DNA of 64,000 nt from Delphinapterus leucas (GCF_002288925.2 NW_022098023.1:33955651-34019650); one strand, 5' to 3'; numbered from the stretch's first letter, positions 49,063 through 62,150 are shown. Notes: generated from the sequence alone by a model not told the origin. Numbers and translations: made by a program.

Positions 49063-49190
49063 TGCAAGAGGGAAGAGATATGGGGACATATGTATATGTA
49101 TAACTGATACACTTTGTTATAAAACAGAAACTAACACACCATTGTAAATCAAATATACTCCAATAAAGATGTTAACAAAAAAAATCAAGG

Positions 49191-49345
49191 ATATATTGTA
49201 TAGCACAGGGAATATAGCCAATGTTATATAATAATTTTAAGTGGAGTATAATGTATAAAAATACTGAATCACTATGTTGTGCACCTGAAACTAATATAAT
49301 ATTGTAAATCAACTATACTTCAGTTAATAAAGCAAAACAAAAATA
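49191..49345 (+). mobile_element. L1-E right part (3' end)
   Basis: 'atatattgtatagcacaggg' to 'aatcaactatacttcagtta' and an A-rich tail. This is the direct continuation of the text cut at 41880. Confidence 0.92.
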
Positions 49346-51814
49346 CTAACCAACCTTGAGAATATATCCATAGCGTCCAGTATTATAGAAACCCAGTTTG
49401 ACAAATGCCATTTTGACTCTCTATACTATCTATGTCACAGAGCTGTGATTCACACATAACCATATTATACAGAATAATTATTTCCAGGTTAATTGCTTCT
49501 ATTTTGCAAAAATAATTTCCTTACTTAAACGTATGAATATTTGAATAGGAAATTTCTGCTATTTACCTGTCTACAGGCTCAACTATCAAATCATCTGTCA
49601 AATTTTGAATATTTACATTTAAATATTCTGAGCTTTTTATCACAAGTGATCTGGCACTGGATTATTTTTCTTTTGAATTCCTAGAAAATTTGGACTGAAA
49701 TGAGTTTGGCCAAAAATGTGGATTTGTATTGATATACTCTTTTCTTTTTCCTTATGTACAAATTATACATCTTTTAGAGTCATCACGTCTTATTGATTAC
49801 TTTAAAAGCTTCAGACATTTCACAATTCCTATTTATTTGGATTCAGTCCAAAAAAGCTGTCAAATTATTCCACCCACTTTTTTCAAATTCTCTTTACCAT
49901 GAGCCTCAAAGCTGTGGAAATTAGATGCATGATTACATGGGAAAGCAGATGTTGTGCTGACCCCAGTTGAGACAACCCATAGTCATTTGGGCTTCTCTTG
50001 TGAGCATGGACCCTATTGAAGCTCCATTTCCACAGGCCAATGGCAATGTCTTTTCCCCTCAAAGGTAGAAATTGTTTGCTACGTGAAACTCCTGAAAGAA
50101 TGACACTCAATTTTCTAATGGGAGAGAGAATTGAGGACAGGCAAAGAATGAATTATCCTCCTTCTTCCCCCACAGATTTATGATAAATTAGTAATTCACT
50201 ATTTTAAAATTTTTGTTTACTTTTTAACTTTTTTATTGTCAAGAAATAGATCATAAAACTTTATGAGATTCATGTGTCATTTATTAAAAGTTGCAATCCT
50301 CAGTTCCACCTAGATAAAAATCATTAGAATATCACTAAATTTTATGAATTGTCAGGATATTTTTTTTTTCTCCTTGCTGGAGAGTTAGTCATAAAAAAAA
50401 AGGAATATTAATTCAAACAAGAAACTTTAAGTTAGTTATTGAAAAAATCTCTACAAAAATCTATCAGTAATTATTTAATTCTTCTGCTGCTAGCCATTTA
50501 CTATCAGAGTAAAACCATGATTTCTATCATACATACCACTTTCTCTTCAAGGAAAGAAAGGACAAAGTTTACTACAATCCAGTTTTCTTCGTAGAGCTAT
50601 TAGGTTACACAAAGACCCTATATCTATGTATTCCTTGCAGGCTTTTTCAACAAGATCACTTACAGCTTTGAGAATCAATTTTCCTAGCAATATCATGGCT
50701 TGCTTACATACTCAACTACATAAAAATTTTCCTCATCTTTCTGGACTGTGTGTTCTAACTAATTAGTTCTACTGAATTCTGAACATTTTAAAAATGGTCC
50801 ATATCATTTAAAAAGACAATGCAAGACTCTACAATGTCCAGCAGGATAAACTAACTTGGTGACAGCCCGATTATCACATTACTGCTTCCTACGTGAAACA
50901 TCTTCCAAAAGTTTTATAATTGAACTGTACAAAACAACAACTACCACATGAGCCACAACAATGATAATGTCATCAACTGCATGAAGGAGATTAAATTCAG
51001 TAAAGATGATAATAGAAGTTTCCTGATATTGGGCTTGTACTGGATTGGTTTCAGTTCTCTGTAACATAGATGCTACTGATGACAAAGCAATTGTCAGGAA
51101 AAGAAAATCAGCCAGCTAGATCCTATGAGCTGATTAGCATAAGGGAAATCTACACTTGTGAACACAGACGAAACCTAACTTTGCAGAACACAATGATTGT
51201 GATTGGCATAACTGTTTGACCCCTAGTTGAAGCGGGGATTCTTTTGGTCCCATTCTTCTTTTAGAGTCATTGTATGAAATGAAGGCAGAATGCTTCCATT
51301 CTAGCCCTTTCGATTTCTCTTCTCCCCTCTATTAGTCAGCTTATAAAGCTCTAACTGCTAGCCCTAAGATACTGGTTGTGTGATAAAGGAGCAAATGTTG
51401 CCATTGGAAACTTTAGTTTGGCTCATTTACTGTCCTGGAAACAACAACAAAAAGAAACAAAAGAGAAATGTACTTTGTAAGTGTTTTAAAGAACGGCCAA
51501 AATGATGAAAACCAATCTAACAAAGAATCTGTGAATCAAATAGCCAGCACTTTGCTTTACACAATCAGTATCATTTCCCCTATCAGTTTAAAAATGATAT
51601 TGAGACTGAAACGCACCTTTTTTACAGTGTAAAAACAACTTACCTATTTATATCTGTGTATTTTACTGTTGTAGGGAGTAAATTCACTTTTATACAGTCT
51701 GCATTGTGATGTGTCTTGGATGACATTTCAACTGTGACTCAGCTTCCAACAACAAAATTCAGAATATGTTCCCGTCTAAAACTTATTTGCTGAAATTAGT
51801 GGTCATAAAATAGT
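49346..51814. other. Unassigned intergenic DNA
   Basis: No named repeat. An 80-codon minus frame (51118-50879) encodes two hydrophobic stretches and is discussed as a finding. The rest is AT-rich. Confidence 0.3.
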
Positions 51815-52050
51815 TAAGATATATTGAACACTTACTTTATGCCAGGTTCTCTTCTAAGTGCTTTTACAAGTATTAACTCATTTGACCCTACCAATGAGCC
51901 TATGAAAGAGGAATTAATATTATCTCCATTTTATAGACAAGGACACTGAGAGCCAGTGAGGTAAATGTTCCCAGAGCTCATAAGTAATCAAACTGGAATT
52001 CAAAACCAGGCAGTCTTGCTTCAAATTCATTCTCCTAACCACTATATGAG
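51815..52050 (+). repeat. MIR SINE (well preserved)
   Basis: 'attgaacacttactttatgc', 'caagtattaactcatttgac', 'atctccattttatagacaag' and 'attctcctaaccactatatg' follow the MIR consensus over nearly its full length. Confidence 0.93.
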
Positions 52051-52589
52051 ACATGCCAATATAAAGTAAATGATTAAGGAGGTAATATGGTACTGTGGAA
52101 CTGGATTTAAAAGTTCCACAACCAAGCTTGAGCAAAATAGTTCATTGTACTGGGGCTCAGTTTTTCCATCTGTAAGCTAAGGGCATTATTTTCAAATTAT
52201 ATGTATAATTTGTATAAATGTGTATTTTGATCTATTATGTATTACATATGTATATTTTACAAATAAATTTTTTCTAGAATTAATGCTGATCTCCATTTAT
52301 GTACTGTGTTGCATGGACCTCTTTACAACAATGAAAGTGTCATAACTGCAAGTCTCTGCATGAGCATAATGTATCTACTTTCTCTCTGTACCCACTTTAT
52401 AAGTGATAAGTGAGTTTATCTTTCCACTCTGAATTTGCTGCATTCCTTTTGTGCTATAACTTAGAGTATTCATTAACATATTTGGAATTTGCTGATGGCT
52501 AGGTTTTCTAAATTTTGTGTTCCAGTGAGAAAAGAAAAATTATGCCAGACACACTGTGGACACACAAATTATGCCCAATACTGTTCTCT
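52051..52589. other. Unassigned DNA, possible MIR fragment
   Basis: 'ggggctcagtttttccatct' at about 52149 is a possible antisense MIR fragment. Otherwise nothing recognised. Confidence 0.3.
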
Positions 52590-52735
52590 TTCATTTTTTC
52601 AGTTTCATTGGGAAGTAACTGACATATATCACTGTATAAGTTTAAAGCATATAGCATGCTGGTTTGATTTACATATACTGTGAAGTGATCACCATAGTAG
52701 GTTTAGCTAACATCCATCTTCTCTTATAGATACAA
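52590..52735 (-). mobile_element. Old L1 3'-end fragment (antisense)
   Basis: 'taactgacatatatcactgt', 'agtttaaagcatatagcatg' and 'gtgaagtgatcaccatagta' match the antisense of old L1M 3' UTRs (…attgacatataacactgtgtaag…). Confidence 0.7.
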
Positions 52736-54049
52736 TAAGAAAAGAAAGAGAGAAAAAAGGAAAATAATTTTCTTCTTATCAACACTGCTCTTGAACATTC
52801 ATTGCAACCTTTACTACATCATTAAGAGGAAAATGAGCTCCACACAAAGATCATAAAACACTAAAGGTGAAGAGATTTTAAAATATAATAATCATATTCT
52901 AAAACAATTATCTGAGAAATCAAACAGCCATAAAGACAAACAAACAAACAAAAGTAAATAAAAATCATTTGGTAAAGCTGTTGGCCTTTCAGGTTATGAT
53001 CAATTTTTTGGAAATTCCTTGTGAGAACTAAGATGAAAGTAAAGTGAGAAAATGATTTTAAAGCTTTGTGTCTTTCAGAGAGGTTATTCAAAACACATAA
53101 ATATCATGCCCTTTCACCCCTGTGTGGTTAATATGAGGCCCCTTGTCTTAACTGAAACATATATGTAATTGAAGGAAATTAAAATAAATTAAAATTTCAT
53201 ATTTTGATGGATATTTAATGACTATCTTGATACCAATCTTGTGCTGCTCAGCAACAATAATCCTTCATTAATTCTCCACCACATTAATACAAAAGGAAAA
53301 AGAAGAAGAAAAAAAGAAAACTTTTCCCACTCCTTTGTTCATTCTTCTGAATCCAGCTAAATTTTCACCAAATACTTCCTTGAAGTAGTCTATACCACCC
53401 CCAGCCACAAATTGGATTTAAGGGTCCACTTCCTTGTATCACTATATAAAAAGTGCTTTGTATCCTAGGCTCCCTTGCCTAGTGATTTCTTAGGATATGA
53501 AAATATGGTACGGCTTATAGGTACATGGGAGAAAATCTTATCACACTTCTGTGATGTATATCCCATACAGGAACAGTATGTGGTTATACCTTAGACTCAT
53601 CAATTGGTGTTTTAAAAAACTCAGCAATTTTCACCCATGTCTTTCTTCTATATTTTGTGTGTGTGAGTGATGGTGCAAACTTTGAACTGAGTAAAATATT
53701 TTATTAATTATACTTATCATTTTATTCCTTACTATATGTAAGTTATTTTTAAAGCTGTTGTTTAGCTTTTTTCCTGTACCTTTCTATCGAAAGGATCATT
53801 GATCATATTCAGGTTGTTAATATTTCATATCTGCTTGCTACAACCATATCATAGCCTGTCTTGCTGCCTCATTTTTATTTCATTCGATTGTATTTTGTTC
53901 ATAGCTACTAGAAGGTGATTGTATACATTAGATAATGTGATCTGATCTCCTTTCCATTTGATAGGAGTATGTTTGTTAATGTGATTTAATTACTTTTCCA
54001 TGTGATACATTAGGTCAATTGTCTGACAGGACCACACAATATTTATTCC
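52736..54049. other. Unassigned intergenic DNA
   Basis: AT-rich, no convincing frame or named repeat. Confidence 0.3.
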
Positions 54050-54747
54050 TAGCTAAATATATTATTAATTGCATTTTAATTCACACTTAAAATATACATA
54101 TAATTCAAACATAGAGCATAATTTGGAGTATACTTCTATGAGTTTTGAAAATGCATACAGATATGTAACCATCACCATAATCAAGATACAGAATAGTTCC
54201 ATCACTCCCTAAAATGACATTATGCTGAACTTTTGAGTCAGTTTCTCCATCCAACCACTGATCTTTATTCTAGTTCTATAACATTGCCTCTCCAAAATAT
54301 CACATAGATGGAATCATATAATATATAATCTTCTCAGTCTGGCCACTTTCATCTGCATAATGTGTTTGTGATTTAACCATGTTGTTTGGTATATCAATAA
54401 TTTTTTTCCTTTATTTTCTCTGAGTAATATTCCAATTTATCCACTCACTAGTCGAAGAACGTTGTTTCTAGTTTTTGATGATTATGAATAAAGCTGTTAA
54501 AACATGTGTGTACAGATTTTGGGGTTAATATAAGTTTACATTTCCTTTAGGTAAATACTTAGAAGTACAGTTACTGGGATATTTAGTAAGTACATGATCA
54601 GCTTCATAAGAAACTGCCCAGCTGTTTTCCAAAGTGTCTGTACCAGTGTGCACTCCAACCAGCAGTGAAGGAGAATTCCAGCTACTTTACATCCTCTCTA
54701 GTACTTGATATGGTCTGATTTTTTTTTTTTATGTTAACACTGTGATA
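54050..54747 (-). mobile_element. Old L1 (L1M) 3' UTR, antisense, left part
   Basis: 'aaccatcaccataatcaaga', 'gatggaatcatataatatat', 'gaataaagctgttaaaacat' and 'cagttactgggatatttagt' follow the antisense L1M order. A solo LTR separates it from a likely continuation at 55279 ('gcttatttgaggtataatgg'). Confidence 0.75.
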
Positions 54748-54751
54748 GATG

Positions 54752-55274
54752 TGTTAGGGAACCATTCACCAAAACGACCCGACTTGGCCAGGCAGGAAAA
54801 TAGCTGCTTGCCTGAGTTATCTCACAACAGGAGATCTCAATAAGGAACACAGAACTGACAATCTACCTACAGTCAGCCAAAACAATCTGGAAGGGGCCAA
54901 AAGGAGGGAAGAGTTGTCAAGCCATAATATGTCCTGTCAACCTCCCAGAAACCCTCACACTGGAATCCATCTTGGCTGATAGATGTGTGTGCCCACAGGA
55001 AGGACTCTGAGGTAGACCAAATATGGGCACAAGCAAGATGACTGAACAGAGACAACCTGGAAAACTAGCCCGATTCCCATAAGACCTGAGACTGTGAGCC
55101 ATGTGGCAGAGCAGTTCTCCTGGGTTCCCTTACACTCCTGCTCTCTGCGTGAGCACCCCTTTCCAATAAAGTTTTTTTGTATTTTCAATATGTGTGTCTC
55201 TTCAGACAATTCATTTCTGAGTGTTAGACAAGAGCTCACTCCCAGGCCCTGGAAGGGATCCCCCTCCAGTAACA
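54752..55274 (+). mobile_element. Solo LTR (523 bp) with 4-bp TSD
   Basis: Begins 'tgttagggaaccattcacc' and ends 'ctccagtaaca', flanked by gatg at 54748-54751 and 55275-55278. A polyadenylation signal AATAAA lies at 55165-55170 in 'ttccaataaagttt'. TG…CA edges with a perfect 4-bp duplication fit a class I LTR left after recombination of a provirus. Confidence 0.9.
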
Positions 55275-55319
55275 GATGTAGAGGTATTTCATTGCAAATT
55301 TAAAAATAGCTTATTTGAG

Positions 55320-56965
55320 GTATAATGGATATAAAATAAACTAAGTAGTTACCATATCCTGTGTTCTTCATTTATTTATATAGATTCATATTTTCATTTG
55401 GTGTCATTTTGCTTCTGAAAAAAGGACTTTCTTTAACGTTTTCTGTTGTATGGATCTCCTGGTGACAACTCCTTTAAGCTTTTAGCTGTTTTTTTTTTCT
55501 TTCAATACTTTAAATATGCTATCTGCTGTCTTTTCACTTGTATTATTTCCAACAAAAACAATCTGCTGACATCTTCATCTTTGTTCCTCTGTTTATAATG
55601 TATTCTCCTCCCCTCTGGCTTTTAAAGTGTTTTATCACTGATTTTTAGCAACTGGATTATGAGGTGCAAGTTATCTTTATGTTTTTTTTAGGTGAAGTTT
55701 TCTTTATGGTTTTGTGTTTGGGGTTCTGTGGATCTACAGTTTTCTTTAAATTTGAAAACTTTGGGGTCATTATTTCTTCCATTTTTATCTATTCCTCTCT
55801 ACTCTCCTTTGGGGACTCTTAATTACATGTGTTTCAGAGCTCTGGAAGTTGTCTCACTTACTGATTCTCTATTCATTTAAAAAAAATTCTCTCTGTTTCA
55901 TTCTGGAAATTACTATCACCAAATTCATTATGCTTTTTCTTCAAATTTACCAATCTTCTGTAATGTCTAATCAGCCAATAATTCCATCTAATGTAATTTT
56001 TATCTCACACATTGTAGTTTTCAACTCTAGAACTGTGATTTGGGTCTTTCTCTCTCTTTCTCTCACTCTTTAAAACATATTTATATAAGTGTCTGAACTT
56101 AACTTTTTGAACTTATGGAATACACAGTTTTAATGTCAATATCTGCTAATTCTAATACCTGTGTGGGTTCAGGGTCAGTTTTGATAGATTGATTTTCCCC
56201 CCTCATTTTAGGTCATATTTTCCTGATTGTTTGCATGCTTGGTGACATTTTATTGGCAATTTTAACTTGGCACATTCTCAATATTTTGGTATTGTAAAAT
56301 TCTTTAACTTTTCTCTGGGATGCAGTTACTTGGAAACAGTTTGATCTTTTCAGGTCTTGCTTTTGAGATTTATTAGTAGGACATCACTCTAGGGTCAATT
56401 ATTACAATTGACAAAAGAACATTTTGTGTGCTCCACCCAATGTCCTGTTAATTATGAGATTTTCCAGTATAATTGGTGAGAACAGGCTCTTTTCCTAGCC
56501 TTGTATGAGTGCAGTGTACTGTCTCCTCTCATTTTTTCAGATGGTTCTTTTCCCAACCTTGAGTAGTTTCCTCACATGTATGTGTGATCTGTACTCAGGT
56601 GAATACTGCAAAGAACTCCTCTCCGGATCTCCAGAGTTCTGTTTCTGTGCAACTCTCTCCTCTCTGTACTCCAGCAACTTTGAGCTCCCGGGATTCTTCA
56701 CTTCAGAGTTTGCTGGTTAAACTGGTATTTTTCTTTTCTCCATATGCCACAGCTGGGAAACTCTCTCAAGGCTGTGAACAGGGGCAATCCTAAGGCTCAC
56801 TTGCTTTTTTACCATCTCTCAAGGATCAATGTCCTTCATTGCTTTATGCCCAGTGTCTTGAAAACCACTTTGATATATTTTGTCTTTTTTGTTGCTGTTG
56901 CTTGAGGTAGGAAAGAAAATCAGGTCCCTGTTAATCCATCTTGATTGAGAGCAGAAGTCAACTCT
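55320..56965 (-). mobile_element. HAL1-like element (antisense)
   Basis: Same phrase series as 18230-20280: 'atctgctgtcttttcacttg', 'cttaattacatgtgtttcag', 'ttggcaattttaacttggca' and a 5' end near 'ttaatccatcttgattgaga'. Diverged, no open frame of note. The two copies could be aligned to define their common consensus. Confidence 0.55.
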
Positions 56966-58499
56966 GCTCATTTCTAAACCTCCTCAAATGTATGCTAAAT
57001 TAAGAAAAGATGTCAAAACCCAAAAGGATAGAGAAAGTGTAGGAGGGATGATAGTTGAAAGGAATATTAAGGAAGTTTGGGATATGAAAAATAGATGAGC
57101 AAGTGGCATCTGATTTAGTTGAGCAGAGGAAACTTGAACCCAAGTACTTGCATTGCAAGCAGCCATTCAGAGTCAAAATGATTCATAGTTGGAGAATTCC
57201 ACATTGTCTCAGAAACTCTGAGGAACTTCTTATTCAGAGAGAATATTTTATTACAAGAGAAATCCCTGGTTTAAAAAAAACAAAAAAGGTAGTGGAGGTG
57301 ATGGTTGTTTCAATATCCAACAAGGAGCAAAACTCGTAGCCAAGAACTCAGAGTTCCTTCTGTGGCCTCATTCATGTGTCTTTGTTAGCTCTAAGACAGA
57401 AAGGAGATAAATTTTCAAACTTTTATTAAGAAAACTCTGTCAAATATGATCAAGATTGTAGAGGCAAGGACTGAGACCTCAAGGAAAGGGATCCTGGGCT
57501 TCTGCAGCTGGAGTTCCAGAGGTAAAGGACAGGCAGGAGAACCTGGGAGCAGTCAGTTTCAGAGTTCTCGAATCTGTATTTGGCTAGGGATGACAGCCGT
57601 ATTTTTTCACCAGTTGTTCTTCAGTTCCAGGGCCAAACATAGAAGAAATAGATAACATTCTATAAAAGGGTACATTAGACATCCGTATACTTTACCAGCT
57701 CTCATATCATTCAAATAACTACCCCCTTTTTGCCCCTATACAAGATTGAATATATGTCTGAAGATGTTGAATTAGACTATCTCAGGATTTATGAACATCA
57801 AGCAGAGCTGAAGGCAAGAAAATTAAGTAATTATCTCCTTACATAGCATGTAAGCATGACCTAGTTTTTTTCCTCTACTAAGTTCCCACAGTGCTGGTAT
57901 TCAGGCTTACAACCTCAAGAAAGACACTGAAATGCTCCTCTGTGGGAAACTTGCTAGTCTAGGAGAAAAAGTTTCTGAAGACAGATATTTGAAAATCCCT
58001 CAGGGAAAGAGTGAAATCCCCACACACTTACCCTATAGTGAGGTTGACCAGTCTACACACCTTTACCATGCACACATTTTGATGACTCATTTTTTACATA
58101 TGAAATAAGAGCCCGTCGTTGGTCATCCTATTAATAACTTAGAGGAAACTTCTATCATGAAAAATAGCAAAACAAAGAAACAAAGCAAACAATGCAAAAG
58201 TCAATTTCCATGAGCACAAATAAAGGAAAGATTCAGAGAAATTATAATGATATCTTTATAGAGGTTAAGTATAATACTCATCCACTAAAAAAGAAACAAG
58301 ATGCTATCAAATACAAAAATTTAGAGAATAAAAAACTCAAAGAAATAAAACTATAGTAATTCCAGTGATAAAATTTTCCACTGATGTTGTAGGAGAGGAA
58401 GTTGAGAATTCTAAAGGAAGTTAGGATAAATGGATTAAGAAATGGAAATTCTGAAAGAAATGGAAAGACATTAGGATATCAGTACATGAGAGCTTATGA
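56966..58499. other. Unassigned intergenic DNA
   Basis: Nothing recognised. Small frames at 57103-57339 and 57446-57655 have no motif. Confidence 0.3.
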
Positions 58500-58710
58500 G
58501 TCACTAATAGGAATTGAAGAATGATAATGGAGAAAATGCAAAGGAGGAAATTATCAAGAAAATTTTACAAAATAAAAAAAGGTAAGATTATGTATATCAA
58601 TTTGACCCAAAGAGAGCCCAGCAAATTAATTGAAAAGACTGATACAAACGTCAAGGCAAAGAATATGAACCTTTTCAAAACATCGGGGCAAAGAATATGA
58701 ATCTTTTAAA
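58500..58710 (+). mobile_element. Possible L1M/HAL1 ORF1-region fragment
   Basis: 'gcaaaggaggaaattatcaa' then 'gaaaattttacaaaataaaa' resembles the sense ORF1 text of old L1 elements ('gaggaaatgatcaaagaaat … gaaaatttcccagaactga'). A short near-duplicate phrase (aaagaatatgaa…) repeats at about 58658 and 58691. Confidence 0.35.
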
Positions 58711-59237
58711 GAAGGTAATATGTACAAATAAGCATACATACATACACATAGTTTATCTTTATTATTCATGAATTCCGTACCTGCAAATTTTTCTAGTCAA
58801 TGAAATTTATTGATAACTCCCAAATCAACATTCCCTGGGCTTTCTCATCATCCACGTAAATGAATGAGTGGTGAAAAATTTGAATCGCCCAGTGTGTATA
58901 TTCCCAATTAAATTGAACAAGGCAGCACTGCCTTCTTGTTCCATCTCTATTAGTATAAACAAGTGTCCTATTTATGGTCTGTTTAGTGCTATTTATTTCT
59001 CAGTTTTGTGCTCCGTGTTCATGATTTTGCTGTTGAAAACTGGTTCCCAAGCTCATTATTGAAGTGCTGTCCAGTTTCCCTAAAGGCAAGAAAGCTGTGA
59101 TGTGCCTCACAGAGACAATACACGTGTTAGATAAGCGTTCCTCAGTCCTGAGTTATTGTGCTGTTCGCTGTGAGTTCAATGTTAACAAATCAACGATATA
59201 TATTAAATAAGGTGTCTCTAAATAGAAATACATATAA
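58711..59237. other. Unassigned intergenic DNA
   Basis: Nothing recognised up to the L1-C target site. Confidence 0.35.
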
Positions 59238-62150
59238 GGGATTTGAGAATATGGCAGAGGAGTAAGATGCAGAGATCACCTTCCTCCCCACAAGTACATC
59301 AGAAATACATCTACATGTGGAACAACTCGTACAGAACACTTACCGAATGCTGGCAGAAGACCTCAGACCTCCCAAAAGGCAAGAAACTCCCCACGTACCT
59401 GGGTACGGAAAAAGAAAAAAGAAAAAAAAAGGGACAAAAGAATAGTGATGGGACCCGCACCAGTGGGAGGGAACTGTGAAGGAGGAAATGTTTCCACACA
59501 CTAGGAAGCCCCTTCCTGGGCGGAGACTGGGTGGCAGAGGGGGGGAAGCTTCAGAGCTGCGGAGGAGAGTGCAGCAACAGGGGTGTGGAGGGCAAAGCAG
59601 AGAGAAAAAACATCACCCTGATACCAAATCCAGACAAAGATGTCACAAAAAAGAAAACTATAGGCCAATATCACTGATGAACATAGATGCAAAAATCCTC
59701 AACCAAATACTAGCAAACAGAATCCAACAGTACATTAAAAGGATCATACACCATGATCAAGTGGGGTTTATTCCAGGAATGCAAGGATTCCTCAATATAC
59801 GCAAATCAATCAACGTGATACACCATATTAACAAATTGAAGGAGAAAAACCATATGATAATCTGAATAGATGCAGAGAAAGCTTTTGACGAAATTCAACA
59901 CCCATTTATGATAAAAACCCTGCAGAAAGCAGGCATAGAGGGAACTTTCCTCAACATAATAAAGGCCATATTTGACAAACCCACAGCCAACATCATACTC
60001 AATGGTGAAAAACTGAAAGTATTTCCACTAAGATCAGGAACAAAATAAGGTTTCCCACTCTCACCACTATTATTCAACATAGTTTTGGAAGTTTTAGCCA
60101 CAGCAATCAGAGAAGAAAAAGAAATAAAAGGAATCCAAATTGGAATAGAAGAAGTCAAGCTGTCACTGTTTGCAGATGACATGATACTATACATAGAGGA
60201 TCCTATAGACACTACCAGAAAACTACTAGAGCTACTCAGTGAATTTGGTAAAGCAGTAGGATACAAAATTAATGCACAGAAATATCTTGCATTCCTATAC
60301 ACTAATGATGAGACATTGGAAAGTGAAATTAAGAAAACACTCCCATTTAATAATGCAACAAAAAGAATAAAATATCTAGGAATAAAACTACCTAAGGAGA
60401 CAAAAGACCTGTATGCAGAAAATTATAAGACACTGATGAAAGAAATTAGAGATGATACAAATAGATGGAGAGACATACCATGTTCTTGGATTGGAAGAAT
60501 CAACATTGTGAAAATGCCTCTACTACCCAAAGCAATCTACAGATTCAATGCGATCCCTATCAAACTACCACTGGCATTTTTCACAGAACTAGAATAAAAA
60601 AATTCACAATTTGTATGGAAACACAAAAGACCCCGAATAGCCAAAGCAATCTTGAGAACGAAAAATGGAGCTGGAGGAATCAGGCTCCCTGACTTCAGAC
60701 TATACTACAAAGCTACAGTAATCAAGACAGTATGGTACTGGCATAAAAACAGAAATATAGATCAATGGAACAGGATAGAAAGCCCAGAGATAAACCCACG
60801 CACATATGGCCACCTTATTTTTCATAAAGGAGGCAAGAATATAAAGTGGAGAAAAGACAGCCTCTTCAATAAGTGGTGCTGGATAAACTGGACAGGTACA
60901 TGTAAAGGTATGAAATTAGAACACTCCCTAACACCATACACAAAAATAAACTCAAAACGTATTAAAGACCTAAATGTAAGGCCAGACACTATCAAAGTCT
61001 TAGAGGAAAACATAGGCAGAATACTCTATGACATAAAGTACAGCAAGATCCTTTTTGACCCACCTCCTAGAGAAATGGAAATTAAAAACAAAAATAAATA
61101 AATGGGACCTAATGAAATTTCAAAGCTTTTGCACAGCAAAGGAAACCATAAACAAGACCAGAAGACAACCCTCAGAATGGTAGAAAATATTTGCAAATGA
61201 AGCAATTGACAAAGGATTAATCTCCAAAATTTACAAGCAGCTCATGCAGCTTAATAACAAAAAATCAAACAACCCAATCCAAAAATGGGCAAGAGACCTA
61301 AATAGACATTTCTCCAAAGAAGATATACAGATTTCCAACAAACACATAAAAGAATGCTCAACATCATTAATCATCAGAGCTATGCAAATCAAATCTGCAA
61401 TGAGATATCATCTCATACCTCTCAGAATGGCCATCATCAAAAAATCTAGAAACAATAAATGCTGGAGAGGGTGTGGAGAAAAGGGATCACTCTTGCACTG
61501 TTGGTAGGAATGTAAATTGATACAGCCACTATGGAGAACAGTATGGAGGTTCCTTACAAAACTAAAAATAGAACCACCATACGATCCAACAATCCCACTA
61601 CTGGGCATATATCCTGAGAAAACCATAATTCAAAAAGAGTCATGTACCAAAATGTTCATTGCAGCTGTATTTACAATAGCCAGGACATGGAAGCAACCTA
61701 AGTGTCCATCAACAGATGAATGGATAAAGAAAATATGGCACATATATACAATGGAATATTACTCAGCCATAAAAGGAAACGAAATTGAGTTATTTGTAGT
61801 GAGGTGGATGGACCTAGAGTTTGTCCTACAGAGTGAAGTAAGTCAGAAAGAGAAAAACAAATAGCATATGCTAACACATAAATATGGACTCTAAGAAAAA
61901 AAAAAAAAAGGTCATGAAGAACCAAGGGTAATACGGGAATAAAGACACAGACCTACCACAGAGCACAGGGAGAATAGCTCTGTGGTTTGTGACCACCTAG
62001 AGGGGTGGGATAGGGAGGGTGGGAGGGAGGGAGATACAAGAGGGAAGAGATATGGAAACATATGTATATGTATAACTCACTTTGTTATAAAGCAGAAACC
62101 AAAACACCATTGTAAAGCAACTGTACCTCAATAAAGAAGTTAAAAAAAAA
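59238..62150 (+). mobile_element. L1-C: LINE-1 with both ends but a 4-kb internal deletion
   Basis: Keeps the 5' start ('gatttgagaatatggcagag', then the L1 5' UTR to about 59604), jumps to the middle of ORF2 at about 59611, and runs to the poly-A at about 62141-62150. The flanks agaaatacatataa (59224-59237) and agaaatacacataa (62151-62164) match at 13 of 14 positions, so these are the element's own ends. Against L1-A the missing part is about 4.05 kb (rest of 5' UTR, ORF1, endonuclease, part of the reverse transcriptase). The 3' UTR G-rich tract is present. Confidence 0.95.
59611..61864 (+). pseudogene. ORF2: L1-C ORF2 3' half, broken
   Basis: Reads from the reverse transcriptase ('…[14 protein letters not shown]…', '…[15 protein letters not shown]…') with a stop at 59863-59865 and another at 60046-60048. 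The next piece, 60085-60597, has an intact FADD motif ([10 protein letters not shown]). Further pieces at 60652-61101, 61244-61507 and 61517-61864 reach the usual C-terminus. No endonuclease. Confidence 0.93.

Larger units (their letters stand above)
41891..49180 (+). mobile_element. L1-B: near full-length LINE-1 nested in L1-E
   Basis: 5' start 'agcttcaagatggcagaaca', 5' UTR to 44077, ORF1 44078-44958, ORF2 45017 to about 48850, then a 3' UTR with a G-rich tract and a poly-A near 49174-49184. Removing the inner SINE gives about 7.07 kb, the same as L1-A. The flanks aaaatacagg (41881-41890) and aaaatcaagg (49181-49190) differ at two positions; L1-E sequence resumes on the right, which confirms nesting. 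Confidence 0.96.

Noticed and set aside
59604..59611. Splice junction as origin of the L1-C deletion
   Set aside because: The sequence following the donor side in L1-A is not GT, so a standard intron is not supported; other routes remain open.
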